Counted from the first letter of the stretch, positions 22,410 through 34,220 are shown. The stretch is DNA of 64,000 nucleotides from Paguma larvata (GCA_030068075.1 CM057831.1:13435370-13499369); one strand, 5' to 3'. Numbers and translations: made by a program. The notes: generated from the letters alone by a model not told the origin.

Positions 22410-23990
22410 AATGTAATTCATGATCAAGACAATATAAAGGTAAGAGACTCATGAAAATTCTCTTCTTAAACAGTTGATGGTGGGCCCCCTAAAGATATTA
22501 ATTCAAACTAAAGGTGTATATCTTCCTCTAACAAACATTTTATGAATAAATCTAATGGTTAGCTGAATTAAAACAATTTACCTTACACATCCGGATTTAA
22601 TGTTTTTTTTTCCTCTGAGCAGTTGGATGAATACATAATCACTAATTGCAGTAGGGTTGTATTAAACTTTATGGAACTGGATGATAATTAACACGGTCAC
22701 CTGAACTTGATTAGATACTTGTATTGAATGCTGGCAATAAGCAAGTTCTTTCTTTGATACCCCCTTAAGTGCATACTAAATATCACAGCATGGTCCAATA
22801 AGGATATACACAGAGTCAACGACGTTTGAAGGAATTAGACAGAATAAATGAATCACACTTTTATTCATATAGAGCCCTTCCTGCAGGGGACGGGGAGGGA
22901 GAGCCCAGGGAGGTAGCAGAAACTGGTTGTTTCCTTGTCTTAAGATCATGCAGAGTCCAGTGTTCCAACCCATAAAGAGTTAATCCTCCTAGCTGAGGCT
23001 GAGATCTTTCCCACGGTATCATTTTTTGAGAGGAGGAAGCACTGGTCCTCTAGAAAGGACCTATAAAACATTGGGAGGACTCCTCAGTAGCAGGAACCCA
23101 GGTCCCTTTGTTAGAACTCGAGCTACAATTTTTCCTGTTTTCAACCCAGGTCCTTAGGCAGGAACATTCTCCAAGTAATCATTATGATAGTCCTTCAGAT
23201 CTTGGCTCTTTGGAAGTCTTCTCGGCACCAAGTCCCTCATATTAATTGTTCTCTCTAGCAAGCTTGGAAGATTAACCTGGAACCCACAGTTAACCCACAA
23301 GGGCACAGAAGCTCCTTCACCTCCCTCTAAATACGAACTCTAATGACTTCGGCTTTGGTGGCACAGTCTTGGAAGCCATACTCACGTGGGTCCTACTCCA
23401 ATGAAAATGCCAGCCCCTACTGACATCAGCCCCGTGTCCCTCTGTCACATTGGAGCAAGTCATTCACAACAGCAAAGAGGAAAGAAGACTTACTCGTCAT
23501 TGCCCTGCTTCCCCAAGAATCTCACAGCCGCTGTTGGCTATACTAGGACGTGTGACATCCTGACCGCCCTTCTCATCCTTCCTGGCTCTATTTCCGGCCA
23601 TGACCAAACAGCTATACAGCTAATGGTGTTGAAGGGGCCAAAAGTGACCACCACAGAAGCCACAGTCCTTACGCTTCCTTTCTCCATCCGTCTTTCTCCT
23701 CTCATTAAAATCTAAAGAACTACATTCACCTTCTGAAAGGCTTTCCAATCAGCCTAGTATTTCATTTTCTTGTCCTTCATACATTTACTTATTTGGAAAT
23801 GTCAGACTTGCCTTTGCTTGATGCATTTTGGGGATGTTTTGTATATGCTGTGATGATATATTCCAAGGACGGGTAATGTAGACAGCTCTCTTTTTCTTCA
23901 ACTTACGTCCTAGGCTGCTCGTTGCTGGTTCTGTGTGGTGCGGGCTCAGATAACTCTGTGTAAAACTCGGCTGTTCATTTGTTAGAGGCC
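22410..23990. other. Intergenic sequence, nothing firmly recognised
   Basis: No gene. The 22990-23720 part (aggtccctttgttagaac, tctggaacc-type wording, cacagtcttggaagccatac) may be an old LTR-like repeat, but the family cannot be named. Confidence 0.4.
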
Positions 23991-24195
23991 TAAGCAGATG
24001 AGTTTTGGCATCGGACGGATCTGGCTTTGGATCTTGCCCCTTGCCACTTGCTGAGTTCGGAGACGGGGAAAACTTACTGCATTTCTACTGGCCTCATTTT
24101 CCTCATGAGTAAGTGAGAACTGGTATGCCAAGGACCTGGTAGCATTATTCCAGTACCTGGCCCACAGTGGATTCTCAATCCAGCTGCTAGTAAGA
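23991..24195 (+). mobile_element. MIR element, sense
   Basis: ggatctggctttggatcttgcc, ccacttgctgagttc, tggcctcattttcctcatgag and cagtacctggcccacagtgg follow sense MIR order. Confidence 0.7.
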
Positions 24196-24384
24196 GTCTG
24201 AGATGCAATCTTTATCTTTCACAGATGTATAAGGAAAGAAAGGGACCACGACTGTTTGTGCTCACGTTGGCTCTGTATATACAAAGGACCCAAAGTGAGG
24301 GTATCTTAATTTCTTTTCAATGGTAAGAAAGCACTGTCTCAATGACTCAAAAGGAGATGAGCCTTAAATCAAACTGTATTTAGT

Positions 24385-24847
24385 AAGACCTTTTTTATTG
24401 AATTATAACTGACATTGAATACAATATTATATTAGTAGTGATTTGATGTTTTTATACTTTACATGATGACCACCATGATAAGTCTAGTTATTACCATATT
24501 AATGCCTATATTCCTTAATATTACATTTCATCCCTGAGACTTGTTTTATAACTGGAGTTTTTTCTATCTCTTAATCCCCTTCACCTATTTTAGTCATCCC
24601 TCTACTTGCTTCCCCTCTGACAACCACCGGTTTGTTCTTTATCTGTGAGTGCATTTCTGTTCTGTTCATTTGTTTCTTTTTGTATTTTGTCTTTGTTTTT
24701 TTCTTTTTTAGATTCCACATATAAATGAAATCATACAGTATGTGTCTTTCTCTGGTCTGACTTATCTCACCTAGCATAATACACTCTAGGTCCACCCATA
24801 TTGTCACAAATGGCAAGAGTTCTCTTTTTAGTGGCTGAGTAATATTC

Positions 24848-24892
<45 letters not shown>

Positions 24893-25615
24893 CATATATA
24901 TCATATCTTTATCCATTCATCTATCAATGGACAATTAGGTTGCTTCCATATCTTGGCTATTATAAACAATGCTGCCATGAAGATATATAAGGGTGTATAT
25001 ATCTCTTTAAATTAGTGTTTTCATTTTCTTTGGATAAATACCCAGAAGTGGAATTGCTGGATCACGTGGTAGTTCTATTTTTAACGTTTTGAGGAACCTC
25101 CATACTGTTTCCCACTGTGGCTGCACCAGTTTGCGTTCGCATCAACAGTTGCAACGTGAAGTTTCCCTTTTTTCCCACGTCGTCCCCAACACTTGTCATT
25201 TCTTGTCTTTTTGGTACGAGCCATTCTGACACACATAAGGTGATATCTCATTGTGGTTTTGATTTGCCGGTTCCTGATGATGAGCGACGTTGAACATGTT
25301 TTAACATGTGCCTGTTGGCCATCTGGATGTCTTCTTAGGAAAAATGTCTATTCAGACTCTCTGCCCATTTTTCAATTAGGTCGTTTGGGCTTTTTTTGTT
25401 ATTATGTTGTACGAGTTCTTTGTGTGTTAGACATCAACCCCTTATTGGATATGTTGCTTGCAAGTATCTTCACCCATTCACTAGGTTGCCTTTCTGTTTT
25501 TGTTGATTGTTTCTTCACTGTGCAAAACCTTTTTAGTTTGATGCAATCCTATGTCTTTATTCATACGTCTGTTGCAAATGTATATATATTGACTGATGTC
25601 CTTGAGTAATACATT
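24385..25615 (-). mobile_element. L1 (L1MA-like), antisense, with (GT)n
   Basis: Left to right it reads tttattgaattataactgac, gattccacatataaatgaaatc, tggctgagtaatattcc, ggctattataaacaatgctgcc, gatttgccggttcctgatgatg and ttctttgtgtgttagac: antisense L1 3' UTR then ORF2 C-terminal coding. A (GT)n of about 38 bp at 24851-24889 lies where the tgtatatacc motif would be. 5'-truncated. Confidence 0.93.
24851..24889. repeat. (GT)n microsatellite
   Basis: Uninterrupted GT dinucleotide run of about 19 units inside the antisense L1. Confidence 0.97.
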
Positions 25616-25794
25616 TTGACCATGTTATTCTGGGTCTTAAATAACCCAAGGTCAAATGCCACCCATCTTCAGCTAAATAAGTTGCATGAATTTCCTACCT
25701 AGATCTAAGAACAGAGCCGAGAAAGGACTCATGCTCTGGTATATTTTCTAGAAGTCTGTGATAAATTAAAAGGAAATATCGAACTTCTATTTCT

Positions 25795-26050
25795 CTCAGT
25801 TAACCAATATTTATTGGGTTTCCACTGGATGACAGCCTCTGTGCTGGACGCTAAGGCCATAATGAGGAATGAAGCAGGCATGGACCCCGTCCATCTGCCC
25901 TCACGGACCTTACAGTCGAGTAGGGAGGTCCCACTGACAAGGAAACAAACAAATGAGGTAAGCTGATGTGTGCCGTGGAGTGCCAAGCTGGAGTCGTAGT
26001 GGGGGCATCCGCTTTAGATGGCATAGTCAGTAAAGGGCTCTTCAGGGATG
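25795..26050 (-). mobile_element. L2 fragment, antisense
   Basis: caatatttattgggtttcc, ctctgtgctggacgctaaggc, ctcacggaccttacagtcgag and gacaaggaaacaaacaaatgag are the antisense L2 3' order. Confidence 0.75.
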
Positions 26051-27269
26051 ATTTGTAATCCTGAATTTAGTGGATAAGAAGCCAACAACCAAGAGAATGG
26101 GAGGAGAGCTCGTCTTGCGTAGTAAAGAGGAAACTACAGGAGGGAGGGGCTGAGTTGAGAAGGTCCTGGGTGTGGCTGCAGGAGCTGGGTCGGGAGCCTG
26201 GGTGGTGAGCGGGAGTGGCACTTTCTAATAAATGTCATTCTATTCCTCCCGTTGTCTCCCTGAGTGTTCCAGAAACCCATTCAAACCTGCTCTCCAAAAG
26301 CCGCTACCTTCATATTTCACAGTCTCAAAGTTGATACGTTATTAAAGCAAATTGGGAGTTTCAATAGAGCATAACAATGCATAGGAGGACATTTCGGGCT
26401 CGGGAACCTGAATTGGTAACTGGAATTGCGTTATTATTTTCAAACGGCCCATCTCCGCCTTTTAGTGTAGAAAACGATTCTACCTGAGCTCTCTCTCTGT
26501 CAGGAACCATCTGGATGCAGAGCAGCCACGGGCACCTTTAATATGTAGCCGACTTTCTCTTTGGTGATGAATTACTGTAATACAGTCATAGTCTCCAAAA
26601 TTTTCTCTTGCTCAGTCTTCTTTAGTGTTTTGGAAAATAATCATTGTAATATATATTTTTTATGATTCAAAACACTGCGGGCGCAATGAAAATGTTTTCG
26701 GAACACTTCGACAGCACGGTTAAGGCCACTGTTAGGCTCAAATCAAGCTTCTTATTTGATTAGGTCAGGGTGACCTCCTGCTGTGGCTTTTTGGCACGTT
26801 AAAATCCTGCACCGCTCCCTCCGGGTCACTTGCACTTCTGGGGAGGTGTGTACTCACGACCCGCAGAAATTGAGCGACACTGCCCCCAAAGATCCCCCTT
26901 GTCACCTCCCTTCCATGCAGTGCATGACTGTGCCGGGCGGGGCGGTGGGGGGAAGTCTGCTGCTTCACGCTGGAGAAATGAACAGTGCCCAGTCTCGTTT
27001 CCGTGGTCAGGACCTGCTCCCATGCTCAGGGTAATGGGCCGGCTTCTCTTACAGACTGTTCCTTTAACCCGTTTCTCTCCGAGCCCGTTCACCCCTTCTC
27101 TTTAGCAGAATAAACATCATCTCACATTGACCTTAGAAGCACCTCGCTGACTTTAACAGATCCTTTGAGGGGGAGAACTCAATCACTTTTCTTCATGGGG
27201 CTTTAAAACACGATCACGGTGATGATAACGAAAATTCCAAGCTCTCTCACCATTTCCTATTAAGTGAAT
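26051..27269. other. Intergenic sequence, mostly unique
   Basis: Repeat-poor. The part 26280-26640 has no repeat signature (see findings). Positions 26765-27110 are more GC-rich with overlapping short open frames on both strands; none is convincing. Confidence 0.5.
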
Positions 27270-27335
27270 TAGTATCTGTAAAGTTCTTCTCGATGCCTGA
27301 CGCATATTAAATGTTAGCTACTGTTAGAATCATCG
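27270..27335 (+). mobile_element. MIR 3' fragment, sense
   Basis: gtaaagttcttctcgatgcctgacgcatattaaatgttagctac matches the end of the MIR consensus, read as short pieces. Confidence 0.6.
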
Positions 27336-27560
27336 TGATCACCTATTAAGCACATACTAAGTTTCAGGGCACTGTGCTGAATCCTTTCTATACACAATCT
27401 CAGTTAATCATTCCGAGAACTCCATAGGGTAGCAGATAATTGACACCCATTTTACAGATTAGGAGATGTAGATTGTAAGAAGCCGCGTGCCCCAAGTGCC
27501 CACCGCTGTACATTTTGGAGCTGGGAGTCAAATGCAGTCTCCCCAGCCTGCCTCGTTTGT
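27336..27560 (-). mobile_element. MIR element, antisense
   Basis: cacctattaagcacatactaag, cactgtgctgaatcctttc, cccattttacagattaggag and gagctgggagtcaaatgcag give antisense MIR order. It abuts the sense MIR fragment tail to tail. Confidence 0.75.
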
Positions 27561-27689
27561 CCTCTAAATCAACTGTATTTATGTTCAAATGGGAACGATT
27601 TAGGGATAGTCCTTTGCAAATGTGTGGGGGATCCACTAAGCTAGAAGATTCTCTCGTACTTGAAAATTCTCTAATGAAGTCTTAGATGC

Positions 27690-27901
27690 ATTTTTTTTAA
27701 CATTTATTTATTTTTGAGAGACATAGAGACAGAGCATGAGTGGGGGAAGGGCAGAGAGAGAGGGAGGTACAGAATCCGAAGCAGGCTCCAGGCTCTGAGC
27801 CGTCAGCACAGAGCCCGACACGGGGCTCGAACTCACAGACCTGTGAGATCATGACCTGAGCCGAAGTCGGACGCTTAGCCGACTGAGCCACCCAGGCGCC
27901 C
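27690..27901 (-). mobile_element. Felid Can-SINE
   Basis: Full-length antisense copy, target duplication cttagatgc at 27681-27689 and 27902-27910. Confidence 0.96.
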
Positions 27902-27910
27902 CTTAGATGC

Positions 27911-28850
27911 TTTCTTAAACGTGAAATGCCTTTGGGCGGGCTCCGGGAGAGAAATAGAAGAAAGGAGGAAGAGACGCAGTATTTACTGAGCACACACACC
28001 TATCATTTATATGCACACGGAAGCTTATAAAGTCGTTAGGACTTTCTCTCTCCATTGGAGTTTCACTTGCACAAGAGCAACCGGTTCATCAGTGTTTAAT
28101 TCAAAATTCAAGCTCACGTCAGTCTGGCCTCAGAGCCCAGCCTCCCACCTAGGGCTCCAGCCTGTACGTTTGTCCTCTTCTTCCTTAGCTCTGTGCATTG
28201 CAAGTGCTTCGATAATAATTTCGTAGTTCCACTAAGGTCCTAAAACGTCTTATCCAAGGAGATCAGGGAAATGGCTTCCTTAGAGCGTAGTCAGAGGAAA
28301 GGCTAGACGGTTGCCTTCGGGGGATGGTTTCTCAATACAGAACTGCCCACAGGTGTGAAGATGGATGAGCTGACCTCTTAAGTCCCTTCCAGGCCCGGAG
28401 CGCCAGGATTTATTTGCCAATGAAAATGTCAGGCTTTTTCTTCCATAAAATGATGTATGACGGTCCGAGTGCATTCTCCACTCCCACCCCCACCTCCTTT
28501 TATCTGATTAAAAAGCAAGGATTAAATCAGCAGAAGCTGTGGGAAGGAAGAATTTCTCCAGGAATGATGAGGTTTTCCTGAGACAAAGCAAGGGGACAGG
28601 TGGAGGGAGGCCAAGGGAAACCTAGTGGTCTGGCAGGGGACCACCAACCCGGGCGGAGTGGGTGGATGGGACAAAGGACAGGTGTGGCTGAGCTATGACA
28701 CCTGTCACTCTGCGTGAATCAACAGGCCCGAAGTATAAACCGGTCTCTCCTTCTGAAAAGAAGTAATTACGCAGCCCGAATGAACGGATAGGAAACAATT
28801 GGAGAACCATCCATTTTTAACCAGGAGATAGGAGGTCAGACTTGAATCCG
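27911..28850. other. Intergenic sequence, nothing recognised
   Basis: Moderate GC, no repeat signature identified and no supported reading frame. Confidence 0.5.
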
Positions 28851-28854
28851 AAAT

Positions 28855-29605
28855 CATTCATTCAACTCGATGTTCATCGAGCACCCACTCTGTGCCAGAC
28901 ACCGTTCTGGGCGTGACGGATACGGAAGTGAGCCAGACGATTCTAAATCGTGCCCTCCTGGGGGAGGCAGAAAATAAACAGGGTAAGAAAGTGAAACGTG
29001 TAGTATTCCAGTCAGCGTTGAGTGCTGAGTAGAGACATAGGCTAAGTAGAGACATAGGCTAAGTAGAGACATAGGCGGGAGACGGATGCCGCTGTCAGGG
29101 GCAAGGGTCGGAAGTTGTGATGTCTGATGGGGGGGCAGGGGGGTGCCTCACTGCAGAGGACATGCCTGAGTCAGTCGAAAGAGCTGAGGGAGCAAAGGAG
29201 AGAGAGATTATGAAATCTGGAGGAGGAGAATTCCAGGCAAGGCAAGGGCAATGCAAGGTCCCGAGGTAGGACTGGCCTTGATGCCTTCAAAAATAGTGAG
29301 GACAGCGGCGTGGCTGAGGAGAAGGTGGCGTCATAGCGTTTGCAAGGGCTAGATCATCTAGAGCATTCCAAAGGATTTGGGCTTTTACCAGCATGAGCTA
29401 CCAGCCACTGGGGCTCTTGAGTCACTGAGGGACTTCAACTGAACCTCATTGTAATTGGATGACTCCGGTGTGGTGTGGGGAGCAGGCTGTCCCCTGGGAA
29501 GGATAGAGCAGAGAGGCCAGCTGGGAGGCGGTTGCAACAGTCCAGGCCAGCGACGGACCAGTAGCAGTAGTACAGGTGGGGAGAAGTGTCAGTCTCCGGA
29601 TGTAT
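28855..29605 (-). mobile_element. L2 element, antisense, long copy
   Basis: cattcattcaactcgatgttc, ccactctgtgccagacaccg, ctcctgggggaggcagaaaataaac, aaggatttgggcttttacc, tgactccggtgtggtgtggg and ggttgcaacagtccaggcc follow antisense L2 from its 3' end inward for about 750 bp. Confidence 0.8.
29029..29078. repeat. 17-bp tandem repeat, three units
   Basis: The unit agtagagacataggcta is repeated nearly three times in a row within the L2-derived stretch. Confidence 0.95.
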
Positions 29606-29620
29606 GTAAATACTAGAGCT

Positions 29621-29651
<31 letters not shown>

Positions 29652-29663
29652 TTTTATTTATTT
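29621..29663. repeat. (TTTA)n microsatellite
   Basis: About ten TTTA units, lightly interrupted, in the SINE tail. Confidence 0.95.
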
Positions 29664-29886
29664 TTTTTTAAAGTTTTTTTTAATGTTTATTTATTTTTGG
29701 AGGGAGAGAGAGAGACAGAGCGTGAGTAGGGGAGGGGCAGAGAGAAAGCGAAACACAGAATCCGGAGCAGGATCCAGGCTCTGAGCTGTCAGCGAAGAGC
29801 CTGATGTGGGGCTCGAACTCATGAACTATGAGGTCATGACCCGAGTCGAAGTCGGACACTTAGTCCACTGAGCCACCCAGGCACCC
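29624..29886 (-). mobile_element. Felid Can-SINE with (TTTA)n tail
   Basis: Antisense copy whose A-rich tail complement has grown into (TTTA)n at about 29621-29663. Near-perfect target duplication aatactagagcttta / aatactagaacttta at 29609-29623 and 29887-29901. Confidence 0.95.
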
Positions 29887-30089
29887 CAATACTAGAACTT
29901 TAAATGCAAAAAGGAAGCCGAGTCTTGGGGGCAGGAAGGAAAGCTTTCCTGACGATCTCTACCCCTCAGTACTCTGCCACAACTCTTCTTCCCAGCAAAA
30001 GAACAGTGGGGCTGTGTTAAGGCTGATCGTGTGTTGGTCTGACTTATGGACTTAGTTGGTTTCCACGGAGAGTCTTGCCATATTGGCAG

Positions 30090-30420
30090 GTGATGGACCC
30101 ATATCTGTACCAAGCACTGTGCTAGGGACGTTGTATGGAGACGTAAAGAGACATCGGGCAGACTTCCTGCTTAGTCTAGTGGGAGAGACAGGTGTATTGG
30201 TCACAAGTTCATTGCGATCGAGTAAGGGAAGAGCCCAGGGTACTATTAGGAGCACCTGATAGTGTCTTGAGTCAGTTTCTGGAAAGAAAGACATTGGGGG
30301 GGGAGGGGAGCTGTGAAACACATAGGAATTAGCTGGGAGACAATCATAGGGCGAATCTTGCAGGCAGAAGAACGGCAGGTTCAGAAACAGAGTTTGAACT
30401 AGCACGGGGTGTACACGGAC
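30090..30420 (-). mobile_element. L2 fragment, antisense
   Basis: tgtaccaagcactgtgctagg, gcagacttcctgcttagtctag and gggagctgtgaaacac are consistent with antisense L2 3' sequence. Confidence 0.55.
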
Positions 30421-30544
30421 CAAGGTAGGGTCACGAGTGGAGAAGAAAAGATTCATCCTCACTCTTAGAAAAATCAACCCAAGGTATATGCTGTTATTCC
30501 CGACTCAAATCATCAATGCTTTTAAATATCAGATTGTATGTGTA

Positions 30545-30760
30545 TGAAGCCTGGAGACTAAAAATGGAGTTTGAATCCTGCTACTTGCCCGGCCTTGGGT
30601 AAGTCACTCCTTCTGTGAGTCTCGCTTTGTCTCTGCAGGACAGGAACGTACTAACATATGCGTCGCGGTGCTGCTATGAAAACCAAATGAAATATGTCTT
30701 CAAAAACACTTCCCTAAATGTAAAGAGCTCTTCAAATATTAGTTACTAGTTTGGAAGCTT
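30545..30760 (+). mobile_element. MIR element, sense
   Basis: gagtttgaatcctgctacttg, cttgggtaagtcactcc, atgaaatatgtcttc and taaagagctcttcaaatattag follow the sense MIR order. Confidence 0.75.
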
Positions 30761-30799
30761 GTAACTGAACGAACCCACCACCTTCTGACGACCTCCTCT

Positions 30800-32590
30800 G
30801 TTTATGGTCTTTTCACGCCCTCCCTTGCCACCGCCAGAATTTCATAGACTACTGAGTTTCTCACTCTTGCCATTTTCACCCCGTCTGTGGGGAAATTCCC
30901 GTCTTCTCCAACCAGGGCGACTCCAGTGTAGCTCACTGGTGCCTCGGTTAGAGTCTCCTCTCCCATTCGGCCTGGTGTTCATGACAAACCTCCACACTTT
31001 TCTCAAGTCCCAAGGCCATGTCAGCACATATTAGCATGAACTTCTACTGCTGTCCTTTCCTCCAGTCTTTACCAAAAACTACTTCAACAACGAAACAATG
31101 CCTATCTCTTTCGTAAACACCCTTCCTTCTTCTTCAGGGTCTCTGGGAAGAAGGTATCTCTTCTGTTCAAGATACCCGCCACCCCTCCTTCCCCATCCCC
31201 TACCTCTACTCGCTACCCCCGGGACCTTGCTCTGTCCATAATCCCCTTTCTTCTATAAATTCACTTTCTTGCCCTCTGCCCTACCTCAAGATTCACTTTC
31301 AGAGGAGAAAGTCTCTCTTGACGTCCCCTTGGCTTCTCAGCCAAGCATCTTGAAAATAGCCCCTGTAAATGGGGTCTTCACTTCTCACTGCACCTGGCCT
31401 CTGATCATACCATTCAACTCACTGCTTCCAAAGTCATCACCTCCAAATTGCCACTGGACACCCTCAGTCTTGGTCCAACTGGGCCTTTCTGCTGCCTTTG
31501 ACGATATTTCTCCTTCAGTTCTTCCTGAAATTCTCCACTTCTGTGACATCTCTCGCGATTCTCCCCCCGCATGTCTGATCATGCCTTTCTGTCCTATTTC
31601 ATGGGGTCTTCCTCCTCTGCCAACTTCTTAAATATTTGCATTTCCCAAAGGGCTCCCTTCTGGCCCGCGTTCTCTTTTCCTACACTATCCCACACAGTCA
31701 TGATCACAACGCCCCCTTCCCTGGAGGGGGGGCTAATGGCTCCCAAATTACATCACTGCAGGACCTGAGACCCCCTTCCCGACCATAGGCTTCAAGACAT
31801 ATCACCTGGAGATCCCAAACATAAAAACCAACATGGCCCAAACTACACGCATCACTGCATCACTTTCCCCCACCCAGATTGTTTTCCTGTTTCCTCTCTT
31901 GGTAACTGACATTATAATTTTTTGTAATGTTTATTTATTTTTGAGAGAGAGGGAGAGGCAGAGTGTGAACGCAGGAAGGGCAGAGAGAGAGACACACACA
32001 GAAGCTGAAGCAGGCGCCAGGCTCTGAGCTGTCAGCACAGAGCCCAACGCGGGGCTCAGACTCACAAACTGTGGGATCATGACCTGAGCCGAAGTCGGAC
32101 CTTTAACCGACTGAGCCACCCAGGCGCTCTGGTAACTGACCTTATAATCCACTCAGTTACTGAAGTCGGAAAATGGGGACTCATCCCAGACTATTCTACT
32201 TCATTCCACCACAAGTGGCCAATCCTCAAAGGTCACCTGCGTGGTCTCCTACCATCTGCTGGATCAGGCTCTCCTCTATGCTGTGTCCTCTGAAGCAGTT
32301 CAGGTCTCACCTTCCTCAATACGCCCAGCTGCAGTCACTTACAGGTTGGTCTCCCTGCCTTTGATTTTGTTTCTGTAACCCCCCCCCCCAACATCCGTGT
32401 TCTACACTGTCGCCCGGGAGAACAACTGGAGAGTGCGGTGCTGAGTGGGGCACTACCCACCTTAAAACCAATCAGAGGGATCCGGCCCACGGCCTTTGAG
32501 ACAAAGGACCTGCCTCTTCCAAATCTGTTGAAACGCATCTCCTGCCCTTCACACTTCACACCTTCGTTCCCATTAGGTACATTCTAGAAG
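30800..32590 (+). mobile_element. L2 element(s), sense, split by a SINE
   Basis: ctactgctgtcctttcctccag, gcctttctgctgcctttgacg, gggctcccttctggcccgcg, ctcccaaattacatcac, gggactcatcccagactattc and ggctctcctctatgctgtg are consistent with the L2 ORF2 end read in order, though heavily diverged and frame-broken. The SINE at 31918-32130 sits inside. Confidence 0.7.
31918..32130 (-). mobile_element. Felid Can-SINE inserted in L2
   Basis: Full-length antisense copy. Target duplication ggtaactgacattataa / ggtaactgaccttataa at 31901-31917 and 32131-32147. Confidence 0.96.
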
Positions 32591-32795
32591 GCCCGTTTAG
32601 CACTTCTCTTCTTTGCTGGAGCTCTGAATCAGTTAAGTAATAAGACAAGGAGACTGCATACGAAGACCAACATAACCGCTTTGTTACAGATAACGTCCAC
32701 CTTGGAGAAAGTGGCTCTTATTTGCATTGGAGGGGGATTCCTCCTTGCAGACCCCAGAAGGAGACAAACATGAGCTCCCTGTAAATAGCTCACTT
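32591..32795. other. Short intergenic spacer
   Basis: No repeat recognised before the SINE at 32796. Confidence 0.5.
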
Positions 32796-32970
32796 CCAAG
32801 GGTGCCTGGGAGGCTCAGTCGGTTCGGTGTCCGACCTCAGCTCAGGTCATGAACTTGCAGTTCATGAGTTTGAGCCCTGTGTTGGGCTCTGTGCTGACAG
32901 CTCAGAGCCTGGATCCTGCTTCGGATTCGATGTTTCCCTCTCTCTCTGCCCCTGCCCCACTTGCACTCTG

Positions 32971-33419
32971 TGACCAGCTCCTCTGGAGGGCAGGGGAGGA
33001 GGCATGAGTGACGGGAGCCGAGGACACGGGGCTGTTTGTCAGAATCAGGTCTCCCATCAGAAATGGAGGAGATTGGGGGCGCCTGGGTGGCTCAGTTGCT
33101 CGGTCGGTTAAGCCGTTAAGCGTCCGACTTCGGCTCAGGTCATGATCTCCTGGTTGGTGGGTTCGAGTCCCACATCAGGCTCTGTGCTGACAGCTCAGAG
33201 CCTGGACCCTGCTTTGGCTTCTGTGTCTCCTTCTCTCTCTGCCCCTCCTCGGCTCATGTTCTGTCTGTCTGTCTCTCTCTCTCAAAAATAAATAAACATT
33301 AAAAAAAAAGAGAGAGAAAGAAATGGAGGAGATTGACTATCTTCCCCCAGCTTTACCACAGCTGTTGGTTGTCCTTGGCATGGACCCCTTGCCGAGGAAC
33401 CCATCGCTAACCCCAATCC
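32971..33419 (+). repeat. Local duplicated unit, copy A (partial)
   Basis: Runs from tgaccagctcctctggaggg to ctaaccccaatcc. It corresponds to 40440-40895 on the minus strand (copy C), including a SINE at the same place with the same target duplication. Its first 105 bp also match copy B at 34560-34665. It lies blunt inside a SINE. Function unknown. Confidence 0.92.
33075..33319 (+). mobile_element. Felid Can-SINE inside unit A
   Basis: Full-length, with a distinctive expanded head (gctcggtcggttaagccgttaagcg). Perfect 15-bp duplication gaaatggaggagatt at 33060-33074 and 33320-33334. The same SINE, with the same expansion, is in copy C. Confidence 0.95.
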
Positions 33420-33480
33420 ATCTCTCTGTATCTCAAAAATAAATAAACACCAAAGAAAAAAAAAAACAAAATAGCTCACT

Positions 33481-33689
33481 CCAATTAGGAAGACAAGAGA
33501 CCTGAATCAGGCACATTGCAATTATTCCTCTCAGATTTACTAATCAGAAGCCACTCTGATGAGCAAAGGGAGAGAGAGAGGGCAGGAACTGAGAGCGGAG
33601 CTTCCTCCTCGCGGAGATCAGCCACGGGAATGGAGAAGGCGCGTCTCCTTCGGGTCGCCCTGCACCATGCGCCCTTTCTCATGCTGCGT
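33481..33689. other. Unassigned spacer
   Basis: No repeat family recognised. Short open frames only. Confidence 0.45.
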
Positions 33690-33965
33690 TGACTCCCTAG
33701 CGTGTCATCCCCACATTTTCCACCCGCCTGACTTCTATTCATCCTCCAAGACTCAAGTCAGATTGGACCGCCTTCCGAAACTCTCCATGAACTGCCAGGC
33801 TGTGCCCTTCTTCCGGGTTCCTATGTCTCTCCCAGGGCGTTCATCCTAGTGCCGCTGATGTCTGTTAATTGGCATGTCTCCCTTAAGGGCAATACCATGC
33901 CGTTCGACCTTGTGGGCCCAGCGCCCGGCTGGTACATAGTAGGTACTTAACGAAAGCTTGATGGA
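33690..33965 (+). mobile_element. L2 3' end, sense
   Basis: actcaagtcagattggaccg, ccgaaactctccatgaactg, ttgtgggcccagcgcccgg and gtacatagtaggtacttaacg follow the sense L2 3' end. Confidence 0.75.
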
Positions 33966-34032
33966 CTCGGCTGAAATCATCTAAACAAGTCTCTTCATTT
34001 GATAAACGACCTTTAAAATCTCCATTTTGTTG

Positions 34033-34220
34033 GGGCGCCTGGGTAGCTCAGTAGGTTGAGTGTCTGACTTCAGCTCAGGTCATGATCTCATAGCTCCTGG
34101 GTTCATGACAGTGTGGAGCCTGCTTGGGATTCTCTCTCTCTTCCTCTCTCTCTCTCTTCCTCCCCAACATGTGCCCTCCCCACCCCCCAGATCAAGAGAA
34201 ATAACTAAAAACTCAAAAAT
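34033..34220 (+). mobile_element. Felid Can-SINE at left edge of unit B
   Basis: ggggcgcctgggtagctcagtagg head, short body, CT tract, tail atcaagagaaataactaaaa. The same tail string borders copy C at 41263-41282 on the minus strand, although the heads have diverged more than the unit itself. Confidence 0.88.

Larger units (their letters stand above)
32796..33468 (+). mobile_element. Felid Can-SINE split by duplicated unit A
   Basis: The 5' part (32796-32970, ending cacttgcactctg) and the 3' part (33420-33468, tctctctgtatctcaaaaataaataaac plus poly-A as short pieces) form one continuous SINE when the 449 bp between them are removed. The duplication aaatagctcact flanks the whole at 32783-32794 and about 33469-33480, proving one insertion. 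Confidence 0.9.
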
